Part shown: one piece after another, positions 39,088-47,937 of the stretch
How the letters are laid out: every line of letters begins with the position of its first letter
Numbering within the stretch: the stretch's first letter is position 1
DNA from: Pseudomonas sp. MWU15-20650
Lineage (GTDB): Bacteria > Pseudomonadota > Gammaproteobacteria > Pseudomonadales > Pseudomonadaceae
Assembly (NCBI RefSeq): GCF_023242475.1
Contig: NZ_JALJFG010000008.1
Span: 98,507-162,506 of the forward strand
DNA: 64,000 bases
Direction of reading: 5' to 3'
Program-made: the position numbers and the translations under genes
The notes under the pieces: model-generated
Seen by the model: only the letters and a program-made list of their open reading frames with translations
Database searches by the model: none
What the model was told of the DNA's origin: nothing

Positions 39088-40079
39088 GCATGCTGATCCC
39101 CGGCCAGAACCAACTGGCGGAACCGGCCATCATCACGGTGGACGAGTTCGAACCGTTGCTGGCCGAATTCAAGGCGTTCGTCATCGACTACGTCGCCACC
39201 CGAGCGCCGCAAAGCGCGGCCAAACTCAAGGTCAGCCTCGACAATGAAAGCGAGCTGCTGACCCTGGCCCTGGAAGCCTTTTGCGTACGCCTGCAAACCC
39301 ACGAGCGCAAATACAACGCCCGCATCAAACAGATGCTGGCGTGGTGGGCCACCGGCAGCAACCTGGATGCACGCCTGGCCGACATGGGCCTGGAGCGTCA
39401 AGTGCTCGACCGCGGCGACCCGGCGGCTTTTCCCCCGGTGCCGCCGACCTTGGAGAGCGACGACGACGCCCGACTGCGCTACTACCTGGCACCCCATGCG
39501 CCGGCGGCAGGCTCACGCATGCAGTATCGCCGCGAGGTCTTCACCCTGGGTGAACGCCCTGCGGTGAAAGTGCAAAGTGCAACGCCAGGCGTGGTGACTG
39601 TCAGCTACACCTTCGATCCGGACGGCTATGCGGCCCAGGTCAAAGATGGCAACGGTCGTCGGACTGCGCCGGGTGAAGTGATGGTCACCGTACTTTCTCG
39701 TGACGGCGATGGTACGCCGTCGGCTGACCTGCTTGACGGTGTGCGTCGACATTTCGCACGGCCGGACGTACGCCCGGAAACCGATCTCGTCACAGTCCAG
39801 GGCGCACAGATCCAACCCTACAAGATTCGTGTGGTGGCCAAGATCAACGCCGGTCCGGATTCGGGGCTGACCCAAGTGGCGGCGCAACAATTGCTGCAAA
39901 CCTACGCCGACTCCTGCCATCGCCTGGAAGGGCGCGTAGACCCGAGCTGGATCGACTACGCCATCCACAGCGCAGGCGCCGCGCAACTGCAAATCCTTGA
40001 GCCGCTGGAGCCGATTGTCAGCACCGCGTTCCAGGCCCCGTATTGCACGGGTGTCGAGGTGGAGGTGCGCACGCTATGA
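39084..40079 (+). CDS. Baseplate assembly protein J
   Basis: 331-aa baseplate wedge protein of the P2 gpJ/Mu gp47 family. Characteristic regions include YLAPHAPAAGSRMQYRREVF and the ARPDVRPETD strand region. It builds the baseplate with W and I. It overlaps the W gene and the I gene by four bases each, so translation is coupled. Confidence 0.9.
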   Translation: MSMLIPGQNQLAEPAIITVDEFEPLLAEFKAFVIDYVATRAPQSAAKLKVSLDNESELLTLALEAFCVRLQTHERKYNARIKQMLAWWATGSNLDARLADMGLERQVLDRGDPAAFPPVPPTLESDDDARLRYYLAPHAPAAGSRMQYRREVFTLGERPAVKVQSATPGVVTVSYTFDPDGYAAQVKDGNGRRTAPGEVMVTVLSRDGDGTPSADLLDGVRRHFARPDVRPETDLVTVQGAQIQPYKIRVVAKINAGPDSGLTQVAAQQLLQTYADSCHRLEGRVDPSWIDYAIHSAGAAQLQILEPLEPIVSTAFQAPYCTGVEVEVRTL

Positions 40080-40804
40080 GTGAGCCTAAAGCGAGTTTGT
40101 TGCCGGCTAACAGTTCACCGCTGGAAAAAGCGTTGGACCTGGGGTTCGGCAAGTTGCTTGAGCGGGTCATGCCGCCGTTTCCGGCGCTGATGAACCCGCT
40201 GTACACCCCCAGTGAATTCCTTCCTTACTTGGCTGCGGACCGTGGCGTCAGCGAATGGGACGCCGACGCCAGCGAGGCGGAAAAGCGCCTGACGGTGGCC
40301 TTGTCCTGGCAGATCCAACGCCAGGCCGGTACACCCCAGGCGCTGAGCCATGCGGTGGAGTCATTGGGCTTTACCCCCAACATCAACGCCTGGTACCAGC
40401 AACGGCCATTGGGTGTGCCTTATACCTTCGACGTGCAGGCGATTATCGGGCGCAGTTGGTCCAGCGGTGATCACAACCGGCTGATCCGCCGCATTAACGC
40501 GGCGAAGAGTGAGCGGGATCAGGCGACGATCACGATTGTTCACGAAACCACTCAAGGCTTGAGGGTCTGCGCCGCGGCTGACCCAGGACTGAGCATTGGT
40601 GACGACAGCCGAGCCGGTGCCTTGCCCGAGATGAAGTTACACGGTGTCGTCTCCTTCAGCAGCGCAGCCCACAGACCACTGATCGATGGCGAGTTGCACC
40701 TTGAAGGCGCGCTACCCGAACTCGGGCTTACCGCCCGGCTAAACAGTGTCGGGGTTTCCCGGCACTACACCATTAACGACTACGACCTCAGGGCGCAGCC
40801 ATGA
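40076..40804 (+). CDS. Phage tail protein I
   Basis: 242-aa P2 gpI-like wedge protein that attaches fibres to the baseplate. The N-terminal SLLPANSSPLEKALDLGFG and the motif LPYLAADRGVSEWD are typical. The start is the ATG at 40076 overlapping the J stop; in-frame codons upstream to 40043 lie in the J gene. It overlaps the next gene by four bases. Confidence 0.88.
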   Translation: MSEPKASLLPANSSPLEKALDLGFGKLLERVMPPFPALMNPLYTPSEFLPYLAADRGVSEWDADASEAEKRLTVALSWQIQRQAGTPQALSHAVESLGFTPNINAWYQQRPLGVPYTFDVQAIIGRSWSSGDHNRLIRRINAAKSERDQATITIVHETTQGLRVCAAADPGLSIGDDSRAGALPEMKLHGVVSFSSAAHRPLIDGELHLEGALPELGLTARLNSVGVSRHYTINDYDLRAQP

Positions 40805-41331
40805 CAGATGACATTACGCGCCTGGTGCGCTTCACCTCCAAGGGTTTGGATGAAGTGTTGCAGGCAAAGAACCAGGGCCTGAAAGGCGAAATCACTCATA
40901 TCGGCGCGGGCACCGGCCGGTATAACCCAGACGGCACAGAAGTGGCCTTGCGCGATGAACGCCAACGGGTCGCTATTGTGGACTACGAGGACCTGGGCGA
41001 CAGGCAACTCAGGATGGCTGCGCTGTTTGATGGCGAGGCTGAGTATGAAATTGGCGAGTTTGGTTTTTACCTCGCCAGTGGGACCTTGCTGGCTGTTTAC
41101 TCCGTGGCAGGGAGGTTGCTGACGTATAAAGCGGCGGCGGCACGGGTGCTGCAAAAGTTCACCTTGGATGTTTCGCCGTTGCCGGCGGATAGCGTAACGA
41201 TTGTAGTGGGGAGTGAAAATTTGAATGTGTTGTTGGCTGAAGAGATCGCGATTATGGCGGCGGCTTCGGTTGGCAATATGTCTCGCCACGTTGATCTGAT
41301 GTTGCGGGTCATGCATCTCGAAGCGAAATAG
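40801..41331 (+). CDS. Tail fibre N-terminal/baseplate-attachment protein
   Basis: 176-aa protein of the phage tail-fibre N-terminal (DUF3751) type: TRLVRFTSKGLDEVLQAKN at the start, then ITHIGAGTGRY. It is very short: fibres of related loci continue for hundreds of residues, but this one ends soon after the attachment domain (AASVGNMSRHVDLMLRV). GC content falls in its second half. It overlaps gene I by four bases. The receptor-binding part is probably provided by the next gene. Confidence 0.75.
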   Translation: MTDDITRLVRFTSKGLDEVLQAKNQGLKGEITHIGAGTGRYNPDGTEVALRDERQRVAIVDYEDLGDRQLRMAALFDGEAEYEIGEFGFYLASGTLLAVYSVAGRLLTYKAAAARVLQKFTLDVSPLPADSVTIVVGSENLNVLLAEEIAIMAAASVGNMSRHVDLMLRVMHLEAK

Positions 41332-41375
41332 TTGCACTGACAAAAGTGCTGAAAAGATTAATTGACAGGGAGTTG

Positions 41376-42161
41376 ATGATGGGAATTGAAGCGACTATCA
41401 CGAAAGTTGTGGATGCGTGTAATAAACTGACGGAAACAGTGACTAACCAGATTGGCAAAATTGATGCACGGGTAGAGGCAGCATCGAGTCAGTTCACTGC
41501 ATGGCGTAACAGTGTGCAGGCGAAAGACATTAATGGCCGTGCGCTTTATAAACAGGACATTGACCTTACCGGCTTGTCCACGGATGTGCTTTATCCAGTG
41601 TGGTGGAGTATGCCCGGGAATGATGGGGGCGAAACCGAACTGACGATCTCTCGCATTTTTGCTCGAGACAGCGAAAAGGCGCCTTTTGGTGAGGGTATCT
41701 ATCATATCGCCGGTTTGAGCCTGCAATTGGAAGGTGTTGGTTTTCCATGGAATGGTGATGCTAACTTTCTATCGATCAAACGAATATCGCAAACTTATCG
41801 CGAAACGGTTCGGGGCATCTCGTTTGGGATGATTTGTACAGCTCGTGCCGTTACAGGGCTTAAGCCCATGTATGTCGGCTTGGTCGCTGGTCAACTGACC
41901 ACCTCTCCACAATTTTCCGGAATGTACCTAAGAGGTGGTTTGAGTTACACGATCACCAAGACGTTTGATTACCCTGTGAGTTTTAGCAAGGTGGACACCG
42001 AAGTGATCATGAAAGATGACGTCACGGCTGATTGGGAAGTGCGTTGGGTCGTGAAGCCTTACGCACTGGCCCAAGCCGATGCCGTGCTTGGAAAGACTTA
42101 CCCAGAAAAGCGCTTGGCCTATTCCTATGATAACGACACTCGGTATACCGCCAAGGTTTAA
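41376..42161 (+). CDS. Putative receptor-binding tail protein
   Basis: 261-aa protein, AT-richer than the rest of the cluster. The N-terminal 35 residues are coiled-coil (TKVVDACNKLTETVTNQIGK), as in trimeric fibre stems. The remainder (about 45-261) is beta-rich with Gly/aromatic patches and I do not recognise a domain. Position after gene I and the short fibre gene, and before the tail-fibre chaperone, implies that it is the host-recognition module. The start is the first of two overlapping ATGs, with AGGGAG upstream. Confidence 0.6.
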   Translation: MMGIEATITKVVDACNKLTETVTNQIGKIDARVEAASSQFTAWRNSVQAKDINGRALYKQDIDLTGLSTDVLYPVWWSMPGNDGGETELTISRIFARDSEKAPFGEGIYHIAGLSLQLEGVGFPWNGDANFLSIKRISQTYRETVRGISFGMICTARAVTGLKPMYVGLVAGQLTTSPQFSGMYLRGGLSYTITKTFDYPVSFSKVDTEVIMKDDVTADWEVRWVVKPYALAQADAVLGKTYPEKRLAYSYDNDTRYTAKV

Positions 42162-42172
42162 GGACTGATCAA

Positions 42173-42475
42173 ATGACTTTGTTTATTGAAAAACTGGTAA
42201 CTCCAGCAGGCGACTCGCTGATCAACGTACCTGCCAGCGTGCAGACACTTAAAGGTCTTGGTTTTAGCGATGTGGCCGCTCAGGCGCTGATCGAGAAAGC
42301 CGCTACCGCTGCGGCACTCGCTAGCACTATTGTTGCTCGCCGATCTGCCTATGCCAGCGAAGCTGACCCGATGTACCTAGAGTGGCAATTCGACGGTACG
42401 GCTGAAAAGGAGAAAGAGTGGCGAGCGAAAGTAGCCGAAATCAAGGCGCGTTTCCCGTTGCCAGAAGAGAAGTAA
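42173..42475 (+). CDS. Phage tail fibre assembly chaperone
   Basis: 100-aa protein. The C-terminal half (YASEADPMYLEWQFDGTAEK then EWRAKVAEIKARFP) matches the phage tail assembly chaperone type found after fibre genes in Pseudomonas phages. It helps fold or attach the fibre product just upstream. It ends the AT-rich module and is followed by a strong terminator. Confidence 0.7.
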   Translation: MTLFIEKLVTPAGDSLINVPASVQTLKGLGFSDVAAQALIEKAATAAALASTIVARRSAYASEADPMYLEWQFDGTAEKEKEWRAKVAEIKARFPLPEEK

Positions 42476-42481
42476 TTACCC

Positions 42482-42537
42482 ACCGCGAAAGCGGTTTTTT
42501 TTCGCCACCCCAAAGCCCCTCCTCGAAGGGGCTTTGG
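42482..42537 (+). terminator. Terminator hairpins after the fibre module
   Basis: ACCGC-GAAA-GCGGT followed by T8 (42482-42502), then a second hairpin AAAGCCCC / GGGGCTTT (42513-42537). They separate the baseplate/fibre genes from the sheath genes. Confidence 0.8.
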
Positions 42538-42563
42538 CGTTTTCTACCCGGAGAATTCCACCC

Positions 42564-42737
42564 ATGCAAAACCGCCAAACCTACACCGTCCTCATCCCAT
42601 TCCCCATCGGCAACGGCCATTGGTCCACCGCTGGCGAAGAACTGGAACTGCTCGACGTCGAAGCATCCGCCCTGCGCACCGTTGGCCGTCTGGAAGTGAC
42701 CCGCGTCCTCAACTCCACCCCCAAGAAGGCTGAATAA
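42564..42737 (+). CDS. DUF2635 small tail protein (Mu gp38-like)
   Basis: 57-aa protein just before the sheath gene, where Mu-like and related tails carry a DUF2635 protein. The start is the ATG at 42564 with GGAG upstream; the open frame reaches to 42534 but that part is not family-like. The function is unknown. Confidence 0.65.
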   Translation: MQNRQTYTVLIPFPIGNGHWSTAGEELELLDVEASALRTVGRLEVTRVLNSTPKKAE

Positions 42738-42739
42738 CC

Positions 42740-43906
42740 ATGGCAGAAGTCCTGAACTTCGAGCACAACGGCATCACTGTAAATGCCACTGAATCCCCCG
42801 AGGCCATGGGTGGCCTTGGCGATAACGTGATCGGCCTGGTCGGCACCGCGCCGAATGCCCACGCATCGATCCCAAAAAACGCGCCGTTTCGCATCAACAG
42901 CTTCACCACCCAGGCGCTGCTGGACCCTACCGGCACCGAGTCGGGCACCTTGTTCCAGGCGGTGTACCAGATCCTCAAAGTGGTCAAGGTACCGGTCTAT
43001 GTGGTCATCGTGGAGGAGGGCGCGACCCCGGCTGACACGATCAACAACGTGATCGGCGGCAACGACCCGGTTACCGGTCGAAAACTGGGCCTGGCGGCCC
43101 TGAGCAGCGTGCCTGAAGACCTGACCATCATCGGTGCTCCAGGCTTTACCGGCACCAAGGCCGTGGCCGGTGAGTTTGCCTCCTTCGGCAAGCGCATCAA
43201 GGCCCGTGTGGTGCTGGATGGCAAGGACGCCTCGGTGGCCGATCAAGTGACCTACAGCGGCGAGTTGGGCGGTGCAGACCTGGGCTTCGACCGGTGCCTG
43301 CTGGTGCACAACATGCCGTCGGTGTATTCCAAGGCGGCGAAGAAAAACGTATTCCTGTCGCCATCCTCGCTGGCCATCGCCGCCTTGGCCAAGGTCAAGC
43401 AGTGGGAAAGCCCGGGTAATCAGGTGACCTTCGCCGAGGACGTTTCCCGCGTAGTCGAGTACAACATCCTCGACACGTCCACCGAAGGCGACCTGCTCAA
43501 CCGTTACGGCGTGAGCTACTACGCGCGCACCATCCTCGGCGGTTTCTCGCTGCTGGGTAACCGTTCCATCACCGGCAAGTTCATCAGCTACGTCGGCCTG
43601 GAAGACGCGATCAGCCGCAAGCTGGTCAAGGCCGGCCAGAAAGCCATGGCCAAGAACCTCACCAAATCCTTCATGGACCAAGAGGTCAAGCGCATCAATG
43701 ACTGGCTGCAAACCCTGGTCGCCGACGAAACCATCCCCGGCGGCAGCGTGTACCTGCACCCGGAATTGAACAGTGTCGAGAAGTACAAGAACGGCACCTG
43801 GTTCATCGTCATCGACTACGGCCGCTACGCGCCGAACGAACACATGATTTATCAACTCAACGCCCGCGATGAAATCATCGAGCAGTTCCTGGAGGACGTT
43901 CTCTAA
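42740..43906 (+). CDS. Contractile tail sheath protein
   Basis: 388-aa P2 gpFI-type sheath subunit. The N-terminal FEHNGITVNATESPEAMGG, central GLVGTAPNA, and the C-terminal core (VDAEQFLEDVL-like ending IIEQFLEDVL) are as in R-type pyocin sheaths. Presence of a sheath shows the particle is contractile (R-type) and not flexible (F-type). Its stop overlaps the tube start by one base (TAATG). Confidence 0.93.
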   Translation: MAEVLNFEHNGITVNATESPEAMGGLGDNVIGLVGTAPNAHASIPKNAPFRINSFTTQALLDPTGTESGTLFQAVYQILKVVKVPVYVVIVEEGATPADTINNVIGGNDPVTGRKLGLAALSSVPEDLTIIGAPGFTGTKAVAGEFASFGKRIKARVVLDGKDASVADQVTYSGELGGADLGFDRCLLVHNMPSVYSKAAKKNVFLSPSSLAIAALAKVKQWESPGNQVTFAEDVSRVVEYNILDTSTEGDLLNRYGVSYYARTILGGFSLLGNRSITGKFISYVGLEDAISRKLVKAGQKAMAKNLTKSFMDQEVKRINDWLQTLVADETIPGGSVYLHPELNSVEKYKNGTWFIVIDYGRYAPNEHMIYQLNARDEIIEQFLEDVL

Positions 43907-44412
43907 TGTTTACCAACCGTGTAAGACAGGCCATTGCGGCCACCCTTCAAGGCCTGCCGTTGTCCGCGACTGTGGAAGAATTCACCCCGCCGAAGATCGA
44001 GTTCGACATGGAAGCCATGTCCGGCGGGCGCTTCATCGCCGAAGAAATGGCCAAGAGCGGCAAGGTGTTGAATGCCAAGTTGATCCTGCAAGGTGCTGGC
44101 CCGGAAATCATGCTGGCCCTGGGCGTGCGCAGGGGCGACGACATCCTGTTGAACGTGCGTGAAGCCGGCCAGGACCAGGACGGCAAGACCTACTTCACCT
44201 ACCACACCGTCGGCGGCAAGCTCAAATCCCTGGAGGAGGCGAAGCTGAAAATGGGTGAGAAGGCTACCACTACATTGGAACTGTCCTGCCGCACCTACAA
44301 CCGTCTGGAAAATGGCGTTTCGGTGATCGACATCGACGTGCGCACCCAGAAGTTCGTGCTCAACGGCGTCGACATTCTGGGCGATGCGCGCCGCGCCGTA
44401 CTGATGCCGTAA
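43906..44412 (+). CDS. Major tail tube protein
   Basis: 168-aa P2 gpFII-like tube subunit. It forms stacked hexameric rings inside the sheath and is driven through the target envelope. Recognisable stretches are MSGGRFIAEEMAKSG and DVRTQKFVLNGVDI. It is translationally coupled to the sheath gene, giving both in similar amounts. Confidence 0.9.
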   Translation: MFTNRVRQAIAATLQGLPLSATVEEFTPPKIEFDMEAMSGGRFIAEEMAKSGKVLNAKLILQGAGPEIMLALGVRRGDDILLNVREAGQDQDGKTYFTYHTVGGKLKSLEEAKLKMGEKATTTLELSCRTYNRLENGVSVIDIDVRTQKFVLNGVDILGDARRAVLMP

Positions 44413-44441
44413 GGATAACTGCAATCGAAGCGGGCACGGTC

Positions 44442-44531
44442 AATGTGGGAGTCGGGCTTGCCCGCGATGCAGGCGGCTCGGTGCGTCTGGAGCACCGAGT
44501 TGATGCTATCGCAGGCAAGCCAGCTCCCACA
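44442..44531. repeat. REPIN within the tailocin cluster
   Basis: REP unit CAATGTGGGAGTCGGGCTTG at 44442-44470 and its inverse (TATCGCAGGCAAGCCAGCTC) at 44506-44531, with CGGTGC/GCACCG arms between them. It fills the 180-base gap between tube and tail-chaperone genes. Confidence 0.85.
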
Positions 44532-44592
44532 GAGACCGCGCTCAGATTGGGATTCCCGTGCTTTTCAATACCGCTCTACAAGGAATTGCCCC

Positions 44593-45165
44593 ATGGCCTG
44601 GATGCCACCGTTGCATATCCTGCTGGCTCCGATCACCGCCGACACCGGCGCGACGATCCAGCAGGTTCAGCTAAAACCGTTGTTCTACGCCGCGCAAAAA
44701 GACGCGCTGGCCCGGGCCGGTGATGACGAGGACGATCAGTTTTTCGAACTGGCGAAACTCGCCACCGGCCTGTCGGAAAAAGAGCTCGACCAGCTCAAGC
44801 GCCCTGATTACGTGAGCATTGCCCAGTACGTACACGAGATGTCGACGCGCCCGACGTCGTTCTTCCTGAATGCGGATGAAGCGACACCCCACGACCAACC
44901 CGTCCAGTTGCTATTGCCCCTGGAGGCAGCCGGTCGAACCCTGACCGAACTGCCCCTGGAAATGCCCGCCCTGCGCGCCACCAAGGTGATGAAAAAACTC
45001 GCCACCAACAAAGAGCGCGCCGAGTTCATCACCGCTCATTGCACCGGCCTGATGATCCCCGACCTGGCCGGTCTGACCGTGCCCGACTGGACGGAACTGC
45101 AGGAGCGCATCGACGATTTTTTAAATCAACCGGCGGACTTCTTTCGGCGCGCGACATCGAAGTGA
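44593..45165 (+). CDS. Tail assembly chaperone, short form (gpE/gp41-like)
   Basis: 190-aa product between tube and tape-measure genes, the usual place of the gpE/E' pair. The start MAWMPPLHILLAPI at 44593 has AAGGA upstream. Codons 175-177 contain the slippery site T-TTT-TTA; a -1 shift there yields a 231-residue form (see next entry). In tailed phages both forms coat the tape measure before the tube is built. Confidence 0.85.
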   Translation: MAWMPPLHILLAPITADTGATIQQVQLKPLFYAAQKDALARAGDDEDDQFFELAKLATGLSEKELDQLKRPDYVSIAQYVHEMSTRPTSFFLNADEATPHDQPVQLLLPLEAAGRTLTELPLEMPALRATKVMKKLATNKERAEFITAHCTGLMIPDLAGLTVPDWTELQERIDDFLNQPADFFRRATSK

Positions 45166-45287
45166 TCCTCGATGTGGTGCCGCTGATTTACTCGGTCAAT
45201 GAGGCGGAGATCCTCGACTGGGACGCCGGGAAAGCAATGCGCCGCTACGACATCGCGATCACTCGCCTTGGGGTTAAACAGGAGTAG
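45117..45287 (+). CDS. Frameshift extension of the tail assembly chaperone (E+E' form)
   Basis: The heptamer T-TTT-TTA at 45117-45123 is in phase with the 44593 frame. In the -1 frame reading continues KSTGGLLSARDIEVILDVVP to a TAG at 45285-45287, whereas the 0 frame stops at 45165. The extended product has 231 residues. P2 uses the same mechanism (TTTTTTG) in gene E. Confidence 0.8.
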   Translation, partial: FFKSTGGLLSARDIEVILDVVPLIYSVNEAEILDWDAGKAMRRYDIAITRLGVKQE

Positions 45288-45292
45288 AACGG

Positions 45293-47554
45293 ATGGCAAA
45301 CGGTGATTATTCACTCAAGCAAGCCTCCCTCGATAACGTGGGGAGTGTGCCCCTTGCCGCCGCCGAAGGCAGTCACACGCAGGCGGCTATTGCCACGCAG
45401 CCGCAAGATAGCGTTGCTCATCTTGGTCTGGCGCTGACTAATGCCAGCGTGGCAATCAGTGGGCTCAACGTGTCGCAAGGGCTACTGCGAGACAGTGTGG
45501 ATGTGCTTAACGCCAGTCTCCTGTCGCATGCGCAGTTGCTTGGAGCCTCAGCGGCGCGCCAGAAAGAAAATGAAGCCTGGCAAAGCAGTCCGTCAACAGA
45601 TACATCCAAGCCTCAAGCTACGAATGGGGCCGTCGCCCAGCCGCCGGTGTTGTCCAAAGCGTTGGATGGCGCGATGACGGACTTGGATCAGTTGCTGCAA
45701 TTTCAGGGGCGCCAACGCAAGCACCTGAAGCAAGCCAACCTTGACCTTGTCACCGAACCGGTGATGGCGGCCACCGGCGCGAGCCCGGCCGAGCTTGCCA
45801 AGGTTGAATACGTCGCCGCCAAGTCGGGTATCGGTGGCGGTAGCCAGGCCGACCCACAACAGCGCCAGCAAGCGTTGCTGGAGTTTGCCCGTGATACGGC
45901 GATCACCGCGTCGTTGTTCAAGATTGAGGTAAAAAACGCGGGCGAGATGATGGGCGCCTGGCGTACGTCGATGAATCTGGATCGAAGCCAGGCCATGGAC
46001 CTGGCGGATGCGACTTTGCGTCTGGGTAGCAGTCAGGGGCTACAGGCGGAGTCGGCCGACATTGGTGCCATCGTACAGCGTCAAGGCGCCGCAGCCACTG
46101 GCGCCGGCATGCAACCCGAGCAGGTTGCCGCGCTTGCGGCGGCCTTGCTGAACGCCGGCAACGATAAGGCCGATGCCAGCATCGGGGTAGAGACAATCAG
46201 CGCCGCCTTGGGCAATCGCAACAACGCCTCCGTCGAGCAACAGCAGGCTTGGGCCACCCTGGGCGTTGATCCTGGAAAGCAAGACTCTGCCGGTACGCTG
46301 GTGGCGGTGCTGGGCGCCTTAAAAGCCCGCCCTCCTGAGCAACAGGCCACGTTGGCCGCGCAGTTATTTGGCGGTAATCAGGCGATCCTGACGCTGATTC
46401 CAGCCCTTGCCGGCGTAGAGCAAGCTCTGGCGCTGGTTGCGGATAAACAACAATACGCAACCTCTGTGCTGGGTGAACGCGGTGCGATCATGCGGGCCGC
46501 TGCGGTACGTGGCGACACCACGCAGGCACGCCGGGATGCCTACGAGGCCAGCAAGAAAAGGCTGGGCGCGGCGAGTGACAGTGCGAGCGCTGGCGTAGCG
46601 GCGCCTGTGGTGAATTTGGCTTTGTGGGCCGACACCACCGCGCTCAATAGCCTCAGTAGCGTGGTGGAGGCTATGCCCAATACCGCGGGTGCGGTGATCA
46701 CGGCTGCAAACGCCGTCGGAGCTATCGGCGCTACGGTTAAACCGGTGGTTTCCGGTGTGTTTGGTGCCATGGCAGACAAACTCTACGGCAAGGCTGCGGA
46801 TAAAATCCTTGGCGTGGGGGCTGCGGCACTGAGCCCAAGCCTGGGGGCGATGTTTGCCGAAGGTGGCGCCTGTTGTGAGGGGGGCGGCTCCAGCAAAAGC
46901 CGCAAGGGCGGCAAGTCCGGTAAGCCTGGCAAGCAGCCTCGTACTCGTCAGCCACGTAGACCTGCCAGTGCTGACCTGAGAGGTACTGGCTCCCTCGGCC
47001 CACAGGGTGCACAAGCCAAGGCATCACCTTGGCGTAGCGCCGTGAAAAAGGGCGCGGGGTTGCTCGGAAAAACCACCAAGTTAGGCGGCGTGGCACTTGC
47101 CCCGCTGAGCATGGCTTATTCCGCCGTGCAGACCGTGCAGGCTTATCGCGAAGGCGACAAAGTCGCTGTGGGCAGCGGTATCGGCTCGATGGTCGGCACT
47201 GCGGCCGGTGCAGCCCTCGGTTCGCTGATCCTGCCCGGTGTGGGCACGGCAATCGGAGGTGCGTTGGGTGGCCTGCTGGGCAGCGATATCGGGGCGTGGA
47301 TAGGTGACAAAGTCGCCACGTCCGACCGCCTGCCCACACCGGCTGACGTCAGCCAGAAAATCGCCAGCAGTGCCCCGGCAGACAACCGTCAAATCAGCAT
47401 CAACCCGGTGATCAATATCAGCGGCGTGGACCCGACGGCGGCACAACAAGTGGCCAATATGGTGATGCAAACCCTGCAGAACCAACTCATGCCGACGATG
47501 GACAATGCGCTGGCGGTCAGACGCGGCGCCTCATTGAACGATGGAGCGGTGTGA
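45293..47554 (+). CDS. Tail tape measure protein
   Basis: 753-aa protein, largely helical, with membrane-active Ala/Gly-rich segments near residues 470-500 and 625-680 (GTAAGAALGSLILPG). It sets tail length and is displaced on contraction; at about 0.15 nm per residue, the value known for tape measures, it predicts a tail near 110 nm. The N-terminal half contains the phage TMP region. AGGAG precedes the ATG. It is coupled to the gpU gene by a TGATG overlap. Confidence 0.9.
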   Translation: MANGDYSLKQASLDNVGSVPLAAAEGSHTQAAIATQPQDSVAHLGLALTNASVAISGLNVSQGLLRDSVDVLNASLLSHAQLLGASAARQKENEAWQSSPSTDTSKPQATNGAVAQPPVLSKALDGAMTDLDQLLQFQGRQRKHLKQANLDLVTEPVMAATGASPAELAKVEYVAAKSGIGGGSQADPQQRQQALLEFARDTAITASLFKIEVKNAGEMMGAWRTSMNLDRSQAMDLADATLRLGSSQGLQAESADIGAIVQRQGAAATGAGMQPEQVAALAAALLNAGNDKADASIGVETISAALGNRNNASVEQQQAWATLGVDPGKQDSAGTLVAVLGALKARPPEQQATLAAQLFGGNQAILTLIPALAGVEQALALVADKQQYATSVLGERGAIMRAAAVRGDTTQARRDAYEASKKRLGAASDSASAGVAAPVVNLALWADTTALNSLSSVVEAMPNTAGAVITAANAVGAIGATVKPVVSGVFGAMADKLYGKAADKILGVGAAALSPSLGAMFAEGGACCEGGGSSKSRKGGKSGKPGKQPRTRQPRRPASADLRGTGSLGPQGAQAKASPWRSAVKKGAGLLGKTTKLGGVALAPLSMAYSAVQTVQAYREGDKVAVGSGIGSMVGTAAGAALGSLILPGVGTAIGGALGGLLGSDIGAWIGDKVATSDRLPTPADVSQKIASSAPADNRQISINPVINISGVDPTAAQQVANMVMQTLQNQLMPTMDNALAVRRGASLNDGAV

Positions 47555-47937
47555 TGCGACAGCAAATGGTGTTAGGCAGCTTCATTTTCGGGCTGTCGCG
47601 AGGCTTTGCCTATAAGACCCTGCAGCGTCAGTCGGACGGTGGTTGGGTCAACCTGGACATCGTCGCCAGCAAGCCTCAGTCCCGTCAGGCCGGGCAGAAA
47701 CTACAGAGTCTGACGTTCGCCGGTACGGCGATGCGCGGCCTGGGCATGCAACGCCTGGATGAGTTGCGGGCGTTGCAGGACCTGCGCCGGCCGCTGCCGC
47801 TGGTGGATGGTATCGGTCGTAACTGGGGGTTGTGGCGTGTCACGAGCGTTACGGAGAGCCAGTCGGAGGTGATCGATGACGGCACTGCCATGGTGATTAA
47901 CTGGACGCTGGTGTTGGAGGAGTTCGTCAATGCGTAG
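47554..47937 (+). CDS. Tail protein U (P2 gpU-like)
   Basis: 127-aa protein with the gpU signature: N-terminal VLGSFIFGL, LQRQSDGGWVNLD, then LDELRALQDLRRPLPLVDG and WGLWRVTSV. gpU is a tail-tube capping or terminator protein. It overlaps the tape-measure stop by one base; GGAG is 7 bases upstream of the ATG. Confidence 0.85.
   Translation: MRQQMVLGSFIFGLSRGFAYKTLQRQSDGGWVNLDIVASKPQSRQAGQKLQSLTFAGTAMRGLGMQRLDELRALQDLRRPLPLVDGIGRNWGLWRVTSVTESQSEVIDDGTAMVINWTLVLEEFVNA

Noticed and set aside
45039..45287. Separate 82-codon gene after the tail chaperone
   Set aside because: It has no independent ribosome site and lies in the -1 frame exactly after a slippery heptamer; better explained as a frameshift extension.
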